From positions 1 to 64,000 of the forward strand of contig NZ_JALJFG010000027.1 in NCBI RefSeq assembly GCF_023242475.1: a DNA stretch of 64,000 bases, in the 5' to 3' direction. The notes beneath the pieces are model-generated. The model made no database searches. It saw only the letters and a program-made list of their open reading frames with translations, and was not told the DNA's origin. Within the stretch, counting starts at the first letter, position 1. Every line of letters begins with the position of its first letter. Positions 40,104-48,869 of the stretch are shown one piece after another. This stretch comes from Pseudomonas sp. MWU15-20650 (GTDB taxonomy: Bacteria > Pseudomonadota > Gammaproteobacteria > Pseudomonadales > Pseudomonadaceae). Made by a program: the position numbers and the translations under genes.

Positions 40104-42359
40104 ATGTACAAAGACCTGAAGTTTCCTGTGCTGATCGTGCACCGTGATATCAAGGCCGACACCGTTGCCGGTGACCGGGTTCGAGGCATCGCCAAGGAGC
40201 TGGAACAAGAGGGCTTCAGTATCTTTTCCGCCGTGGACTACGCCGAAGGGCGGCTGGTAGCGTCCACTCATCACGGCTTGGCCTGCATGCTGATTGCCGC
40301 TGAAGGCGCCGGGGAAAATACCCACCTGCTGCAAAATATGGTCGAGCTGATCCGCCTGGCACGGGTGAGGGCGCCTAACCTGCCGATCTTTGCCTTGGGC
40401 GAGCAAGTCACCCTGGAAAACGCTCCGGCCGATGCCATGAGCGAGCTCAACCAACTGCGCGGCATTCTCTATCTGTTTGAAGACACCGTGCCGTTTCTCG
40501 CCCGGCAAGTCGCTCGTGCCGCACGCACTTACCTTGATGGCCTGTTGCCGCCGTTCTTCAAGGCGCTGGTGCAGCACACTGCCGACTCCAATTATTCCTG
40601 GCACACCCCGGGCCATGGCGGCGGCGTGGCTTATCGCAAAAGCCCGGTGGGGCAGGCGTTTCATCAGTTCTTTGGGGAAAATACCCTGCGTTCGGACTTG
40701 TCTGTTTCCGTGCCGGAACTGGGCTCGCTGCTCGATCACACCGGGCCCTTGGCGGAAGCCGAAGCCCGCGCCGCGCGTAATTTTGGTGCTGACCACACGT
40801 TCTTTGTGATCAACGGCACGTCCACCGCCAACAAGATCGTCTGGCACTCCATGGTTGGCCGTGACGACCTGGTGCTGGTGGACCGCAACTGCCACAAGTC
40901 AGTGTTGCACGCGATCATCATGACGGGCGCGATCCCGCTGTATCTGTGCCCGGAGCGTAATGAGCTCGGCATCATCGGCCCGATCCCCCTGAGTGAGTTC
41001 AGCCCTGAGTCAATCCGCGCCAAGATCGACGCCAGCCCCCTGGCCCGTGGCCGGGCGCCGAAAGTGAAGATGGCCGTGGTGACCAATTCCACCTACGACG
41101 GCCTGTGCTACAACGCCGAGCTGATCAAGCAGCAATTGGGCAGCAGTGTCGAGGTGCTGCACTTTGACGAAGCCTGGTACGCCTATGCGGCCTTCCACGA
41201 GTTCTTTGCCGGGCGCTATGGCATGGGCACCTCGCGTACCCCCGACAGCCCGCTGGTGTTCACCACGCACTCGACCCACAAGTTGCTGGCCGCCTTCAGC
41301 CAGGCCTCGATGATCCACGTGCAGGATGGCGGTGCGCGCAAACTGGACCGCGACCGTTTCAACGAAGCGTTCATGATGCATATCTCCACCTCGCCGCAAT
41401 ACAGCATCATCGCCTCGCTGGATGTTGCCTCGGCGATGATGGAAGGTCCGGCCGGGCGTTCACTGTTGCAGGAGATGTTCGATGAGGCCCTGAGCTTTCG
41501 TCGTGCCTTGGCCAATTTGCGCCAGCACATCGCTGCCGAGGACTGGTGGTTTTCTATCTGGCAACCGCCCTCGGTGGCCGGCATTGATCGGGTCGCCACG
41601 GCGGATTGGCTGCTGCATCCCCAGGATGACTGGCACGGTTTTGGCGACGTCGCCGACGATTATGTCCTGCTTGACCCGATCAAGGTGACGTTGGTAATGC
41701 CCGGCCTCAACGCCGGTGGCGCCCTCAGCGATTGCGGGATTCCCGCCGCCGTGGTCAGCAAGTTCCTCTGGGAGCGCGGCCTGGTGGTGGAAAAGACCGG
41801 GCTGTATTCTTTCCTCGTGCTGTTTTCCATGGGCATTACCAAAGGCAAATGGAGTACCTTGCTCACCGAGCTGCTGGAGTTCAAGCGCAACTACGACGCC
41901 AACGCCAGCCTGGCCAGTTGCTTGCCCTCTGTGTATGCCCAAGGTCCGGCACGCTATCAGGGCCTGGGTTTGCGTGACCTGTGCGATCAATTGCACAGCT
42001 GTTATCGCCGCAACGCCACGGCCAAGCACCTCAAGCGCATGTACACGGTGTTGCCGGAAGTCGCGATGAAACCGGCCGATGCCTACGACCAGTTGGTCAG
42101 GGGCGAGGTGGAGGCCGTGTCCATTGATGCCTTGCCAGGGCGCATCGCCGCCGTGATGCTGGTGCCGTATCCGCCGGGTATTCCGTTGATCATGCCTGGT
42201 GAGCGCTTTACCGAGTCAACGCGTTCGATCATCGATTACCTCGCGTTTGCACGGACGTTCGATAGCAGTTTCCCCGGTTTCGTCGCGGATGTGCATGGGT
42301 TACAACACGAAGATGACGGCAGTGGTCGTTGTTACACCGTCGATTGCATCAAGGGTTGA
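40104..42359 (+). CDS. ldcA: Lysine decarboxylase, PLP-dependent (Orn/Lys/Arg decarboxylase class I)
   Basis: A 751-residue enzyme that turns L-lysine into cadaverine. The N-terminal response-regulator-like wing domain (about 1-130) is followed by the fold-type I PLP domain, starting YSWHTPGHGGGVAYRKSPVG. The PLP-binding lysine is K393 in THSTHKLLAAFSQASMIHV, with VINGTSTANKIVWHS and VEVLHFDEAWYAYAAFHEFF supplying cofactor contacts. A C-terminal domain completes the fold. Position directly after dnaQ matches PA1818 (ldcA) of P. aeruginosa, where the gene is lysine-specific and serves lysine catabolism. The lysine permease gene expected downstream in that species is missing; here an acetyltransferase follows after eight bases. 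Confidence 0.92.
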   Translation: MYKDLKFPVLIVHRDIKADTVAGDRVRGIAKELEQEGFSIFSAVDYAEGRLVASTHHGLACMLIAAEGAGENTHLLQNMVELIRLARVRAPNLPIFALGEQVTLENAPADAMSELNQLRGILYLFEDTVPFLARQVARAARTYLDGLLPPFFKALVQHTADSNYSWHTPGHGGGVAYRKSPVGQAFHQFFGENTLRSDLSVSVPELGSLLDHTGPLAEAEARAARNFGADHTFFVINGTSTANKIVWHSMVGRDDLVLVDRNCHKSVLHAIIMTGAIPLYLCPERNELGIIGPIPLSEFSPESIRAKIDASPLARGRAPKVKMAVVTNSTYDGLCYNAELIKQQLGSSVEVLHFDEAWYAYAAFHEFFAGRYGMGTSRTPDSPLVFTTHSTHKLLAAFSQASMIHVQDGGARKLDRDRFNEAFMMHISTSPQYSIIASLDVASAMMEGPAGRSLLQEMFDEALSFRRALANLRQHIAAEDWWFSIWQPPSVAGIDRVATADWLLHPQDDWHGFGDVADDYVLLDPIKVTLVMPGLNAGGALSDCGIPAAVVSKFLWERGLVVEKTGLYSFLVLFSMGITKGKWSTLLTELLEFKRNYDANASLASCLPSVYAQGPARYQGLGLRDLCDQLHSCYRRNATAKHLKRMYTVLPEVAMKPADAYDQLVRGEVEAVSIDALPGRIAAVMLVPYPPGIPLIMPGERFTESTRSIIDYLAFARTFDSSFPGFVADVHGLQHEDDGSGRCYTVDCIKG

Positions 42360-42367
42360 GGAAGGTT

Positions 42368-42949
42368 ATGCAAGCTGTCATGAACCCGAAGTATCCAGGG
42401 CTCAGTGTGCGGGTCGCCGATGAAGGTTTCGACGCCTATGTATGGGGCAATGACTTCAGCTTTGAGGTCAGCGCCTATGGCGTGCCGGAGATGGGTAAGC
42501 GGGTCGATCAATGGGGGGTGGAGCGCATCCTGCCGTACCGTAAATGTTATGGCATTGACCCGGAAGAATTCGCCAGTTACCGCGGCGCGGTCGACAGCGC
42601 GATCTTCATGGCTTACCTGGATGACCGTGCGGTGGGGCATATCGTGGTCAGCACCAACTGGAATGGTTTTGCCCACGTTGATGAGTTGGCGGTGGCGTTG
42701 CCTGCGCGGCGCCATGGTGTGGCCAAGGCATTACTGGATGTGGCGCAGTTCTGGAGCCGTAAGAAAAACCTGCCGGGCATGATGCTCGAAACCCAGAACA
42801 ATAACCTCGGTGCCTGCCGTCTGTATGAGCGTTGCGGTTATGTGATGGGCGGGATCGATCAGTTGCGGTATCGCGGCATCGACCCGCAAACCCGCGAAGT
42901 GGCGATTTTCTGGTACCGCCTGTTCAAGACTGAAGTCGATCAGGCTTAA
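42368..42949 (+). CDS. GNAT family N-acetyltransferase
   Basis: A 193-residue acyl-CoA-dependent acetyltransferase. Motif A is HVDELAVALPARRHGVAKAL with the R/Q-x-x-G-x-G/A acetyl-CoA loop as RRHGVAKA; motif B is LGACRLYERCGYVMGGIDQLRY. GAGGAAGGTT precedes ATG 42368, eight bases after ldcA, so it is likely cotranscribed with ldcA and may act on lysine, cadaverine or another amine. The substrate is inference. It overlaps the converging LysR gene by four bases. Confidence 0.82.
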   Translation: MQAVMNPKYPGLSVRVADEGFDAYVWGNDFSFEVSAYGVPEMGKRVDQWGVERILPYRKCYGIDPEEFASYRGAVDSAIFMAYLDDRAVGHIVVSTNWNGFAHVDELAVALPARRHGVAKALLDVAQFWSRKKNLPGMMLETQNNNLGACRLYERCGYVMGGIDQLRYRGIDPQTREVAIFWYRLFKTEVDQA

Positions 42950-43839
42950 CCTGCCAATAGGCTTTCAGCCTTCTGGGTGACGATCTCCAACAGTCCGTTC
43001 AACGCTGGGGAGGTCGCGCCGTCTTTCAGGGTCAGCGCATACAGGTTGAGCGTGATCGGGGGGGACACCGGGCACGCATCCAACCCGGCTTCCCGTGCAC
43101 CGCAGGCGGTGAACGGGTCGACGATCGCCAAGCCTTCCCCGGCTTCCACCAGGCTGCGCATCATCTGGTAGGTCTGCACGCGTGTTTGTACCACCGGCAG
43201 CGGGCGCAGGGCTTGGAGCTTGGCGTCCAGCAGGCGGCTCAGCGGGTCGTGGCCCTCAAGCCCGATCATCGACTGCCCGGCCAGATCCTGCAGGGCGATG
43301 TACTTTTGTTTGGGCTTGAGCCAGCCATGGGGAGCGAGCAATTGAAGCTTGCCTTGGGCCAGTACGGTGCTTTGGATTTGCGCATGTTCGGGGTCATGCA
43401 GGCTCAGGCCCACATCGGCCTCATGCAGTAACAGGCTCCTGACGATCTCCCGGGTCGGCTGGCTGGACAGGTTGCACGGCGTGTCCTGGAAGCGCCGGCG
43501 CAGCACCGCGAGGCTTTGCGGCAGCAGTTGATTGGCCAGGGGCGGCGAGCACAGTACGCGCAGGGGAGGGGCGTGAGGGTGTTTCAAGCGGCTTGCCAGC
43601 CGTTGCAACGGCTCCAGCGCCTCGTAGAAACGGGTGATTTCGGCCTGCAGCTCCAGGGTTTCCCGCGTTGCTTGCAAACGCCCGCGCACGCTGGCAAACA
43701 GCATGAAGCCCAACTGCTGCTCGGCATCCTTGAGCGTGGCATCCACATCGCCCACGGGCAGTTGCAACCATTCGGCGGCCGTGCCGAGGTGTCCGGTCTG
43801 CAAGATGGCCTGAATCACTTCGATATGACGTAAACGCAT
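42946..43839 (-). CDS. LysR family transcriptional regulator
   Basis: A 297-residue regulator. The N-terminal winged helix-turn-helix is MRLRHIEVIQAILQTGHLGT-AAEWLQLPVGDVDATLKDAE; the second helix is less conserved than usual (PVGDVDATLKD in place of QPAVSRALKRLE). The effector-binding domain (about 90-295) has VLCSPPLANQLLPQSLAVLRR and SLVEAGEGLAIVDPF. It converges on the acetyltransferase gene with a four-base overlap and may not regulate it; its own target lies probably elsewhere or is autoregulation. Confidence 0.83.
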   Translation of the reverse strand: MRLRHIEVIQAILQTGHLGTAAEWLQLPVGDVDATLKDAEQQLGFMLFASVRGRLQATRETLELQAEITRFYEALEPLQRLASRLKHPHAPPLRVLCSPPLANQLLPQSLAVLRRRFQDTPCNLSSQPTREIVRSLLLHEADVGLSLHDPEHAQIQSTVLAQGKLQLLAPHGWLKPKQKYIALQDLAGQSMIGLEGHDPLSRLLDAKLQALRPLPVVQTRVQTYQMMRSLVEAGEGLAIVDPFTACGAREAGLDACPVSPPITLNLYALTLKDGATSPALNGLLEIVTQKAESLLAG

Positions 43840-43981
43840 CGCCGGAGTCTAGGGGCAGTGGGGCGTGGATTCAATGGCTGGGGCAAAAGAGCGCGCGTGT
43901 CCAACGTCAGCCTTGCGCGTATTGCAACGAGCAGGTCATATAAAGAGCGTATCAACCGAGGCTCAACAGGGAGGCCTACCT

Positions 43982-44431
43982 ATGGCGGTTAACACCACAG
44001 TCGCAGGCAAACTGCACACTCAGTCTGGTTTCACCCGTTGGGCCGTGTTGGCGGTGCTGGTCATCATCGGCTTGCTGGGCCTGGCGCTGGGGCCGCGGCT
44101 GTTTGGCGATGTGACCCTTGTAGAGATCGCTACTGCAAAGGCGCAGGTGGCCGAGCTGGGCAAGGCCGTGGAACAGTTTCATCAAGACACTGGCCGCTAC
44201 CCGACGGACGAAGAGGGCCTGGGTGCATTAGTCGTGCAGCCGGCGGGTGAGTCCCGGTGGAAAGGGCCGTACATCAAGGACGAACTGCTGACTGACCCCT
44301 GGGGAGTTGCCTATCAGTACCATTACCCGCCGTCCCAGCCCGAAATACCCTTCGACCTGTTCTCGTTCGGCAAGGACCGTACCTTGGGCGGCGCAGGTGA
44401 TAACAAGGACATTGCCTATGGCGACAACTGA
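43982..44431 (+). CDS. Orphan GspG-like type II secretion pseudopilin
   Basis: A 149-residue protein. The prepilin-like N-terminus is QSG-FTRWAVLAVLVIIGLLGLALGP, with a G-F cleavage point and hydrophobic helix. The GspG signature follows: IATAKAQVAELGKAVEQFHQ, DTGRYPTDEEGLGAL, WKGPYIKDELLTDPWGVAYQ, FDLFSFGKD and a Ca-site-like GGAGDNKDI. It differs from normal pseudopilins in lacking Glu at position +5 (FTRWA in place of FTLIE), so it may assemble differently. AGGGAGG supports ATG 43982. No other gsp gene lies in the window. Confidence 0.78.
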   Translation: MAVNTTVAGKLHTQSGFTRWAVLAVLVIIGLLGLALGPRLFGDVTLVEIATAKAQVAELGKAVEQFHQDTGRYPTDEEGLGALVVQPAGESRWKGPYIKDELLTDPWGVAYQYHYPPSQPEIPFDLFSFGKDRTLGGAGDNKDIAYGDN

Positions 44432-44534
44432 TGCAGCCGTGGGCATCGAGATGAGGCAGGCACGGCGGTCGTGATCACCCGGCTCAGTCAACGCCATCAT
44501 TGGCCAGGACTGAGCAGGTCGATAAGGCGAGATC

Positions 44535-44771
44535 TTATGAAGCCAGGATCGTTTGTGATTCGCGGACGATAATGGTCCCCGACTGGATCAGTTTGAATTC
44601 ATCGCCTTCCAGTTTTTCTACACGATCGCCAATGGCCAGCTTGTAGGTAGTGGTGGGCGCCGAGCCAGCCAGGTCACCTTGCACCGGGTTGGATTCCTGG
44701 AACTCATGCACCGAATACACGCGTCCTTCCGCGTCTCTGGCATGGAACTGTCCGACAAGTACTGCAGCCAT
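44535..44771 (-). CDS. Small hypothetical protein (78 aa)
   Basis: ATG 44771 has AGAGG about ten bases upstream on the minus strand. The product (MAAVLVGQFHARDAEGRVYS, VHEFQESNPVQG, YKLAIGDRVEKLEGDEFKLI, SGTIIVRES) is a small beta-rich soluble protein without signal peptide. A longer frame from 44825 lacks a ribosome binding site. No family recognised. Confidence 0.6.
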   Translation of the reverse strand: MAAVLVGQFHARDAEGRVYSVHEFQESNPVQGDLAGSAPTTTYKLAIGDRVEKLEGDEFKLIQSGTIIVRESQTILAS

Positions 44772-44998
44772 CTGTTTAGAACCTCTGGAGATAAACACTC
44801 GATTTGCGGTTCTGTAGACCGTCATGGAGCGGGGTAGTTTACCTATGGAAAAAAAATACTATTCGTTTAAAAAACCAGACGCTTCCTACGCACGAAAATG
44901 CCCGGCAAGCGCTTGGGGAATTTCACAACCTGCTGGTGAACGCGCCGCGAAGACTCTATAACTACAAGCTCCTTTAGTCAGACGTCGGGAAAGCCTCA

Positions 44999-45556
44999 AT
45001 GAGCAAGGTCTACACGATTGCCGTACTGGTTGGCAGCTTGAGAAAAGCATCGATCAACCGCAAGGTCGCACTGGCATTGGCCGAACTGGCCCCCGCCAAC
45101 CTCAAGTTGAACATTGTCGAAATTGGCGATTTGCCGCTCTACAACGAGGACATCGACGGAGCATCACCGCCCGCAGCCTACAGTACTTTCCGCAAACAGG
45201 TGAGCTCATCCGACGCGGTGTTGTTTGTGACCCCGGAGTACAACCGTTCCGTGCCCGCGCCGATGAAGAATGCCATTGACGTGGGGTCGCGCCCTTATGG
45301 GCAAAGTGTCTGGAGTGGCAAGCCAGGGGCGGTCATCAGTGTGTCGCCTGGTGCGATTGGCGGTTTTGGCGCCAACCATCACCTGCGCCAGTCTTTGGTG
45401 TTTCTGGATGTGCCGTGCATGCAGCAGCCGGAAGCCTACCTGGGCGGCGCGGGCAGTGTGTTCGATGAGGCCGGCAAGCTTTCGGAGAAGACCAAGCCGT
45501 TCCTGCAGGCATTCATTGACGCCTACGGCAAATGGGTAGAAAAGCAGAGCGCCTGA
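44999..45556 (+). CDS. NADPH-dependent FMN reductase (ChrR/azoreductase-like)
   Basis: A 185-residue flavodoxin-fold enzyme that uses NAD(P)H to reduce quinones, chromate or azo compounds. The FMN-binding loop is LVGSLRKASINRKVA; VTPEYNRSVPAPMKNAIDVG and VISVSPGAIGGFGANHHLRQ are family hallmarks. A cysteine pair is absent. ATG 44999 has GGGAAAGC upstream. It stands alone, followed by REP-type repeats. A role in quinone or chromate detoxification is inferred from the family. Confidence 0.87.
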   Translation: MSKVYTIAVLVGSLRKASINRKVALALAELAPANLKLNIVEIGDLPLYNEDIDGASPPAAYSTFRKQVSSSDAVLFVTPEYNRSVPAPMKNAIDVGSRPYGQSVWSGKPGAVISVSPGAIGGFGANHHLRQSLVFLDVPCMQQPEAYLGGAGSVFDEAGKLSEKTKPFLQAFIDAYGKWVEKQSA

Positions 45557-45609
45557 ATCGGCGCTCATTATCCAATGTGGCCTAAGGTCGGTCAGTTGAG
45601 AAAAAGCAC

Positions 45610-45760
45610 TGTAACTGTGGCGAGGGCGCTTGCCTTAATGCCTGTCAGTTAAGAAGGAACACTATCACTGTGGCGAGCGGGACAAGCCCGCTCGCCACAG
45701 GTTACTGGTGCTCTAGCTCTTACCTGACTGGCGTCAGGGCTTGGCCCCTCCCACAGCCTT
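45610..45760. repeat. REP-type repeat cluster with a strong hairpin
   Basis: It contains the TTAAGAAGGAACACTATCAC module shared with 1-66 and 10,980, and at its centre a perfect 12-bp stem (GTGGCGAGCGGG at 45670-45681, CCCGCTCGCCAC at 45687-45698) with a five-base loop. A REP half ends the cluster at about 45,760. It separates two converging genes (FMN reductase and poxB) and could serve as terminator for both. Confidence 0.8.
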
Positions 45761-45763
45761 GGA

Positions 45764-47488
45764 TCAGCGCAACCAGTTAGTCCGCGCCAGCTCAATCACC
45801 TCATCGCCACGCCCGCTCATCACGGCCTTGAGCATATACAGGCTGAAGCCCTTGGCCTGCTCCAACTTGATGCTCGGTGGCATCACCAGTTCTTGCGTGG
45901 CGGTCACCACATCCACCAGCACGGGACCATCGTGCGCCAGGGCGCGGCGCAGGGCCGGCTCGAGGTCTTCCGATTGCTCTACGCGAATGCCGAGAATCCC
46001 CATGGCGTTGGACATGGCCGCAAAGTCCGGGTTTTTCAACTCGGTGCCGGTGTCCAGGTAGCCGGCTGCCTTCATTTCCATGGCGACAAAACCCAGTGAC
46101 GCGTTATCGAAGACGATGACTTTCACCGGCAGTTTCAACTGCGCCAGGGAGATGAAGTCTCCCATCAGCATGGCGAAGCCGCCGTCACCCGACATCGAAA
46201 TCACTTGCCGCCCGGGGAACGCTGCCTGCGCGCCGATGGCCTGGGGCATGGCGTTGGCCATGGAGCCATGGTTGAACGAGCCGATCAGGCGGCGCTTGCC
46301 GTTCATTTTCAAATAGCGCGCCGCCCACACGGTGGGTGAGCCGACGTCGGCGGTGAAGATGGCATCATCATCGGCCAATTCGCTGAGCAAGCGTGCCACG
46401 TACTGAGGGTGGATCGGCCGGTTGGCCTTGGACGGTTGCGCCAGGTCATCCAGGCCCTGGCGGGCCTTTTCGTAGTGCTTCAACGAGGTATCGAGGAAGC
46501 TGCGGTCCGCCTTGCGGGTCAGGCGTGGCAGCAGCGCGTCGATGGTTTCGCCGACGTCGGCGGCAATCCCCAGGTCGAGCGTGGCCCGACGGCCCAGCGC
46601 TTGTGGGTTGCGGTCGACCTGGATGATCTTGGCATCGGTGGGGTAGAACTGACGATACGGGAAGTCGGTGCCAAGCATGATCAGCGTGTCGCAGTTGAGC
46701 ATGGCGTGGTAGCCGGAGCTGAAGCCGATCAGGCCGGTCATGCCCACGTCAAACGGGTTGTCCCACTCCACATGCTCTTTGCCACGCAAGGCATGCACCA
46801 CCGGTGCGCCCAGGGCATCGGCCAAGGCCACCACCTGGTCGTGGGCACCGGCACAGCCGCTGCCGCACAGCAGCGTGACTTTCTGGCTGCCCTGGAGGAT
46901 CTCGGTGAGGCGTTGCAGGTCCTGTTCGGCCGGCAACGTACGCGGTGCGTGGAGGGCCGGCCAGGGCTTGAGCTTGTCTTCCACTTCCAGCAGCGACACG
47001 TCGCCCGGGATCACCACCACGGCCACGCCGCGATTGAGGATCGCCGAGCGCATGGCGCGGTGCAGTACGTGAGGCATTTGTTCGGGGTTGGTCACCAGCT
47101 CGACAAAGTGGCTGCACTCCTTGAACAGCGCTTGGGGATGGGTTTCCTGGAAGTAGTTCAGGCCGATCTCCGTGGAGGGAATTTGCGCGGCAATGGCCAG
47201 CACCGGCACATGGTTGCGATGGCAGTCGAACAGGCCATTGATCAAGTGCAGGTTGCCCGGCCCGCAACTGCCGGCGCACACCGTCAGCTCGCCGGTGGCG
47301 GCGGCTTCTGCACCGGCAGCGAAGGCCGCCACTTCTTCGTGGCGTACGTGCATCCACTCGATGCTGTCCATGCTGCGCAGGGCGTCGGTGAGGCCGTTGA
47401 GGCTGTCGCCGGTCAAACCCCAGATGCGCTGGATGCCCGCTTGTTCAAGGGTGGTTGCCAACTGCTGGGCCAGGTTGATTTTCGCCAT
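45764..47488 (-). CDS. poxB: Pyruvate dehydrogenase (quinone)-type ThDP enzyme
   Basis: A 574-residue enzyme that oxidises pyruvate to acetate and CO2, passing electrons to quinone. The Pyr domain holds the ThDP-activating Glu (MHVRHEEVAAFAAGAEA), the middle domain resembles an FAD-binding fold (YHAMLNCDTLIMLGTDFPYR), and the PP domain has the ThDP motif MSGDGGFAMLMGDFISLAQL ending VFDNASLGF. The C-terminus (about 550-574) fits the membrane-binding tail of PoxB. GGAG six bases upstream supports ATG 47488. Homologous to PA5297. Confidence 0.88.
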   Translation of the reverse strand: MAKINLAQQLATTLEQAGIQRIWGLTGDSLNGLTDALRSMDSIEWMHVRHEEVAAFAAGAEAAATGELTVCAGSCGPGNLHLINGLFDCHRNHVPVLAIAAQIPSTEIGLNYFQETHPQALFKECSHFVELVTNPEQMPHVLHRAMRSAILNRGVAVVVIPGDVSLLEVEDKLKPWPALHAPRTLPAEQDLQRLTEILQGSQKVTLLCGSGCAGAHDQVVALADALGAPVVHALRGKEHVEWDNPFDVGMTGLIGFSSGYHAMLNCDTLIMLGTDFPYRQFYPTDAKIIQVDRNPQALGRRATLDLGIAADVGETIDALLPRLTRKADRSFLDTSLKHYEKARQGLDDLAQPSKANRPIHPQYVARLLSELADDDAIFTADVGSPTVWAARYLKMNGKRRLIGSFNHGSMANAMPQAIGAQAAFPGRQVISMSGDGGFAMLMGDFISLAQLKLPVKVIVFDNASLGFVAMEMKAAGYLDTGTELKNPDFAAMSNAMGILGIRVEQSEDLEPALRRALAHDGPVLVDVVTATQELVMPPSIKLEQAKGFSLYMLKAVMSGRGDEVIELARTNWLR

Positions 47489-47565
47489 GAAGAACTCCAA
47501 TCGTCAGTGAGGTAAAAAGCTGCTGATCAGTAGAGGACCGTTCGATCACGGCGAATGCTCCGCTC

Positions 47566-48798
47566 TTAATGTGAAGATTGCGTCATGGCGGCACGGTATT
47601 GCCGGGTGCGCCGCAGGATAAACCACTGGTCACGCAGCAGCGCCAGCCACGGTGCAACCTTGGGGTTGGGCAGGCGGCCACGGCTCAGGCGGCGCATCTG
47701 GTCGCGTACGACGGCCAGGGTGGCGAGCGCCGCCAGGGGCTTGCGCTGCCAGCTCATGGGTTTCAATTGAGGGTGCGGGTCACGGCCGGCGCGCCAGTGT
47801 TTGATCAGTTGTGGTTCCAGGGTCAGTGCGGTGGCGATACCGGCCATGGCGATGCCGCTGTCCAGCACTTGCTGCACCACCGGTAAGCGGCGAATGCCTC
47901 CGGTCACCATCACGGGCATCTTGGCGACGGTCGCGAGCTCTTTGGCAAACTCCAGGAAATACGCTTCACGGGCCAACGTGCGACCGTCCCGCGCGTCGCC
48001 TTGCATGGCCGGGGCTTCGTAGCTGCCGCCGGACAGTTCCAGCAGGTCGATGGGCAGCGCGTTGAGTCGCTCGACCACGGCGCGCGCATCCTGTGCGTCG
48101 AAGCCGCCGCGTTGGAAGTCGGCGGAATTGAGTTTCACCCCCACGCCAAACGCAGGGCTGACACTCGCGCGCACGGCCTTGATCACCTCCAACAGCAAAC
48201 GTGCCCGGTTTTCCAGTGACCCACCCCAGCGATCGGTGCGCTGGTTACTGAGGGGCGAGAGAAACTGGCTGAGCAAGTAGCCGTGCGCCCCATGGATCTG
48301 CACCCCGGTGAACCCGGCTTTTTCGGCCAGGCGCGCGCTGGTGGCAAAGCGCTCGATCACGTTCTGGATCTCATCTTCAGACATGGCCTTGGGCTTGGCG
48401 AACATCTTCGAAAACCCGCCCAGGTCGAGGGCGACGGCGGAAGGCGCCACGGTTTGCTGACGCAGGTTGGCCGGGGACTGGCGCCCCGGATGACTGAGCT
48501 GCACCCAGAAGTGCACCCCCTTGTTCTGTGCAACGGCCGCCCATTCGCGAAAGCTGTCCAGCTGTTGCTCATCTTCAAGGGCCACGCCGCCGGGCCCCGT
48601 CATGGCGCGGCGGTCGACCATCACGTTGCCGGTCAGCAGCAGACCCGGTTCACCGTCTGCCCAAGCCGTGTACAACTGCTTCAATTCGCGAGACGGGCTC
48701 TGGTGGGCATCCGCCATATTTTCTTCCATCGCCGCCTTGGCGATGCGGTTGGCGAGGACTTGGCCATTGGGCAGTTGCAGGGGTTCAAAAGGTGACAT
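47566..48798 (-). CDS. NADH:flavin oxidoreductase (Old Yellow Enzyme family)
   Basis: A 410-residue FMN enzyme with a TIM-barrel fold. It starts FEPLQLPNGQVLANRIAKAA, has VQLSHPGRQSP, the substrate-binding IQIHGAHGYLLSQFLSP-like segment (VQIHGAHGYLLSQFLSPLSN), QRTDRWGGSLENRARLL, and PVMVTGGIRR near the phosphate site. Members reduce activated C=C bonds or nitro groups. AGGAG supports ATG 48798. A divergent MerR regulator gene shares its promoter region, where a MerR-type operator with 19-base spacing controls this gene. Confidence 0.87.
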   Translation of the reverse strand: MSPFEPLQLPNGQVLANRIAKAAMEENMADAHQSPSRELKQLYTAWADGEPGLLLTGNVMVDRRAMTGPGGVALEDEQQLDSFREWAAVAQNKGVHFWVQLSHPGRQSPANLRQQTVAPSAVALDLGGFSKMFAKPKAMSEDEIQNVIERFATSARLAEKAGFTGVQIHGAHGYLLSQFLSPLSNQRTDRWGGSLENRARLLLEVIKAVRASVSPAFGVGVKLNSADFQRGGFDAQDARAVVERLNALPIDLLELSGGSYEAPAMQGDARDGRTLAREAYFLEFAKELATVAKMPVMVTGGIRRLPVVQQVLDSGIAMAGIATALTLEPQLIKHWRAGRDPHPQLKPMSWQRKPLAALATLAVVRDQMRRLSRGRLPNPKVAPWLALLRDQWFILRRTRQYRAAMTQSSH

Positions 48799-48826
48799 GG
48801 GTTGACTCCTGAGCAGTGGAGGCCCC

Positions 48827-48857
48827 AGGCTAAGCTTAAAGTTAACTTTAATGTCAA
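48827..48857 (-). promoter_or_regulatory. MerR-type promoter with 19-bp spacer and palindromic operator
   Basis: On the minus strand TTGACA (plus 48852-48857) and TAGCCT (plus 48827-48832) are separated by 19 bases instead of the usual 17. The spacer contains the perfect 16-base palindrome TTAAAGTTAACTTTAA (48836-48851). Over-long spacers with an internal palindrome are the hallmark of promoters activated by MerR-family regulators, which twist DNA to align the boxes. It should drive the flavin oxidoreductase gene. Confidence 0.75.
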
Positions 48858-48869
48858 GCAGGTGTTTTG

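Noticed and set aside
38143..40195. Several long, mutually similar open frames on both strands through the repeat array (repeated MCGRHTA.. and MSATHALTD.. peptides)
   Set aside because: They follow the REPIN units, switch frame with each 177-178-bp period, have no ribosome binding sites and extend antisense into dnaQ and ldcA.
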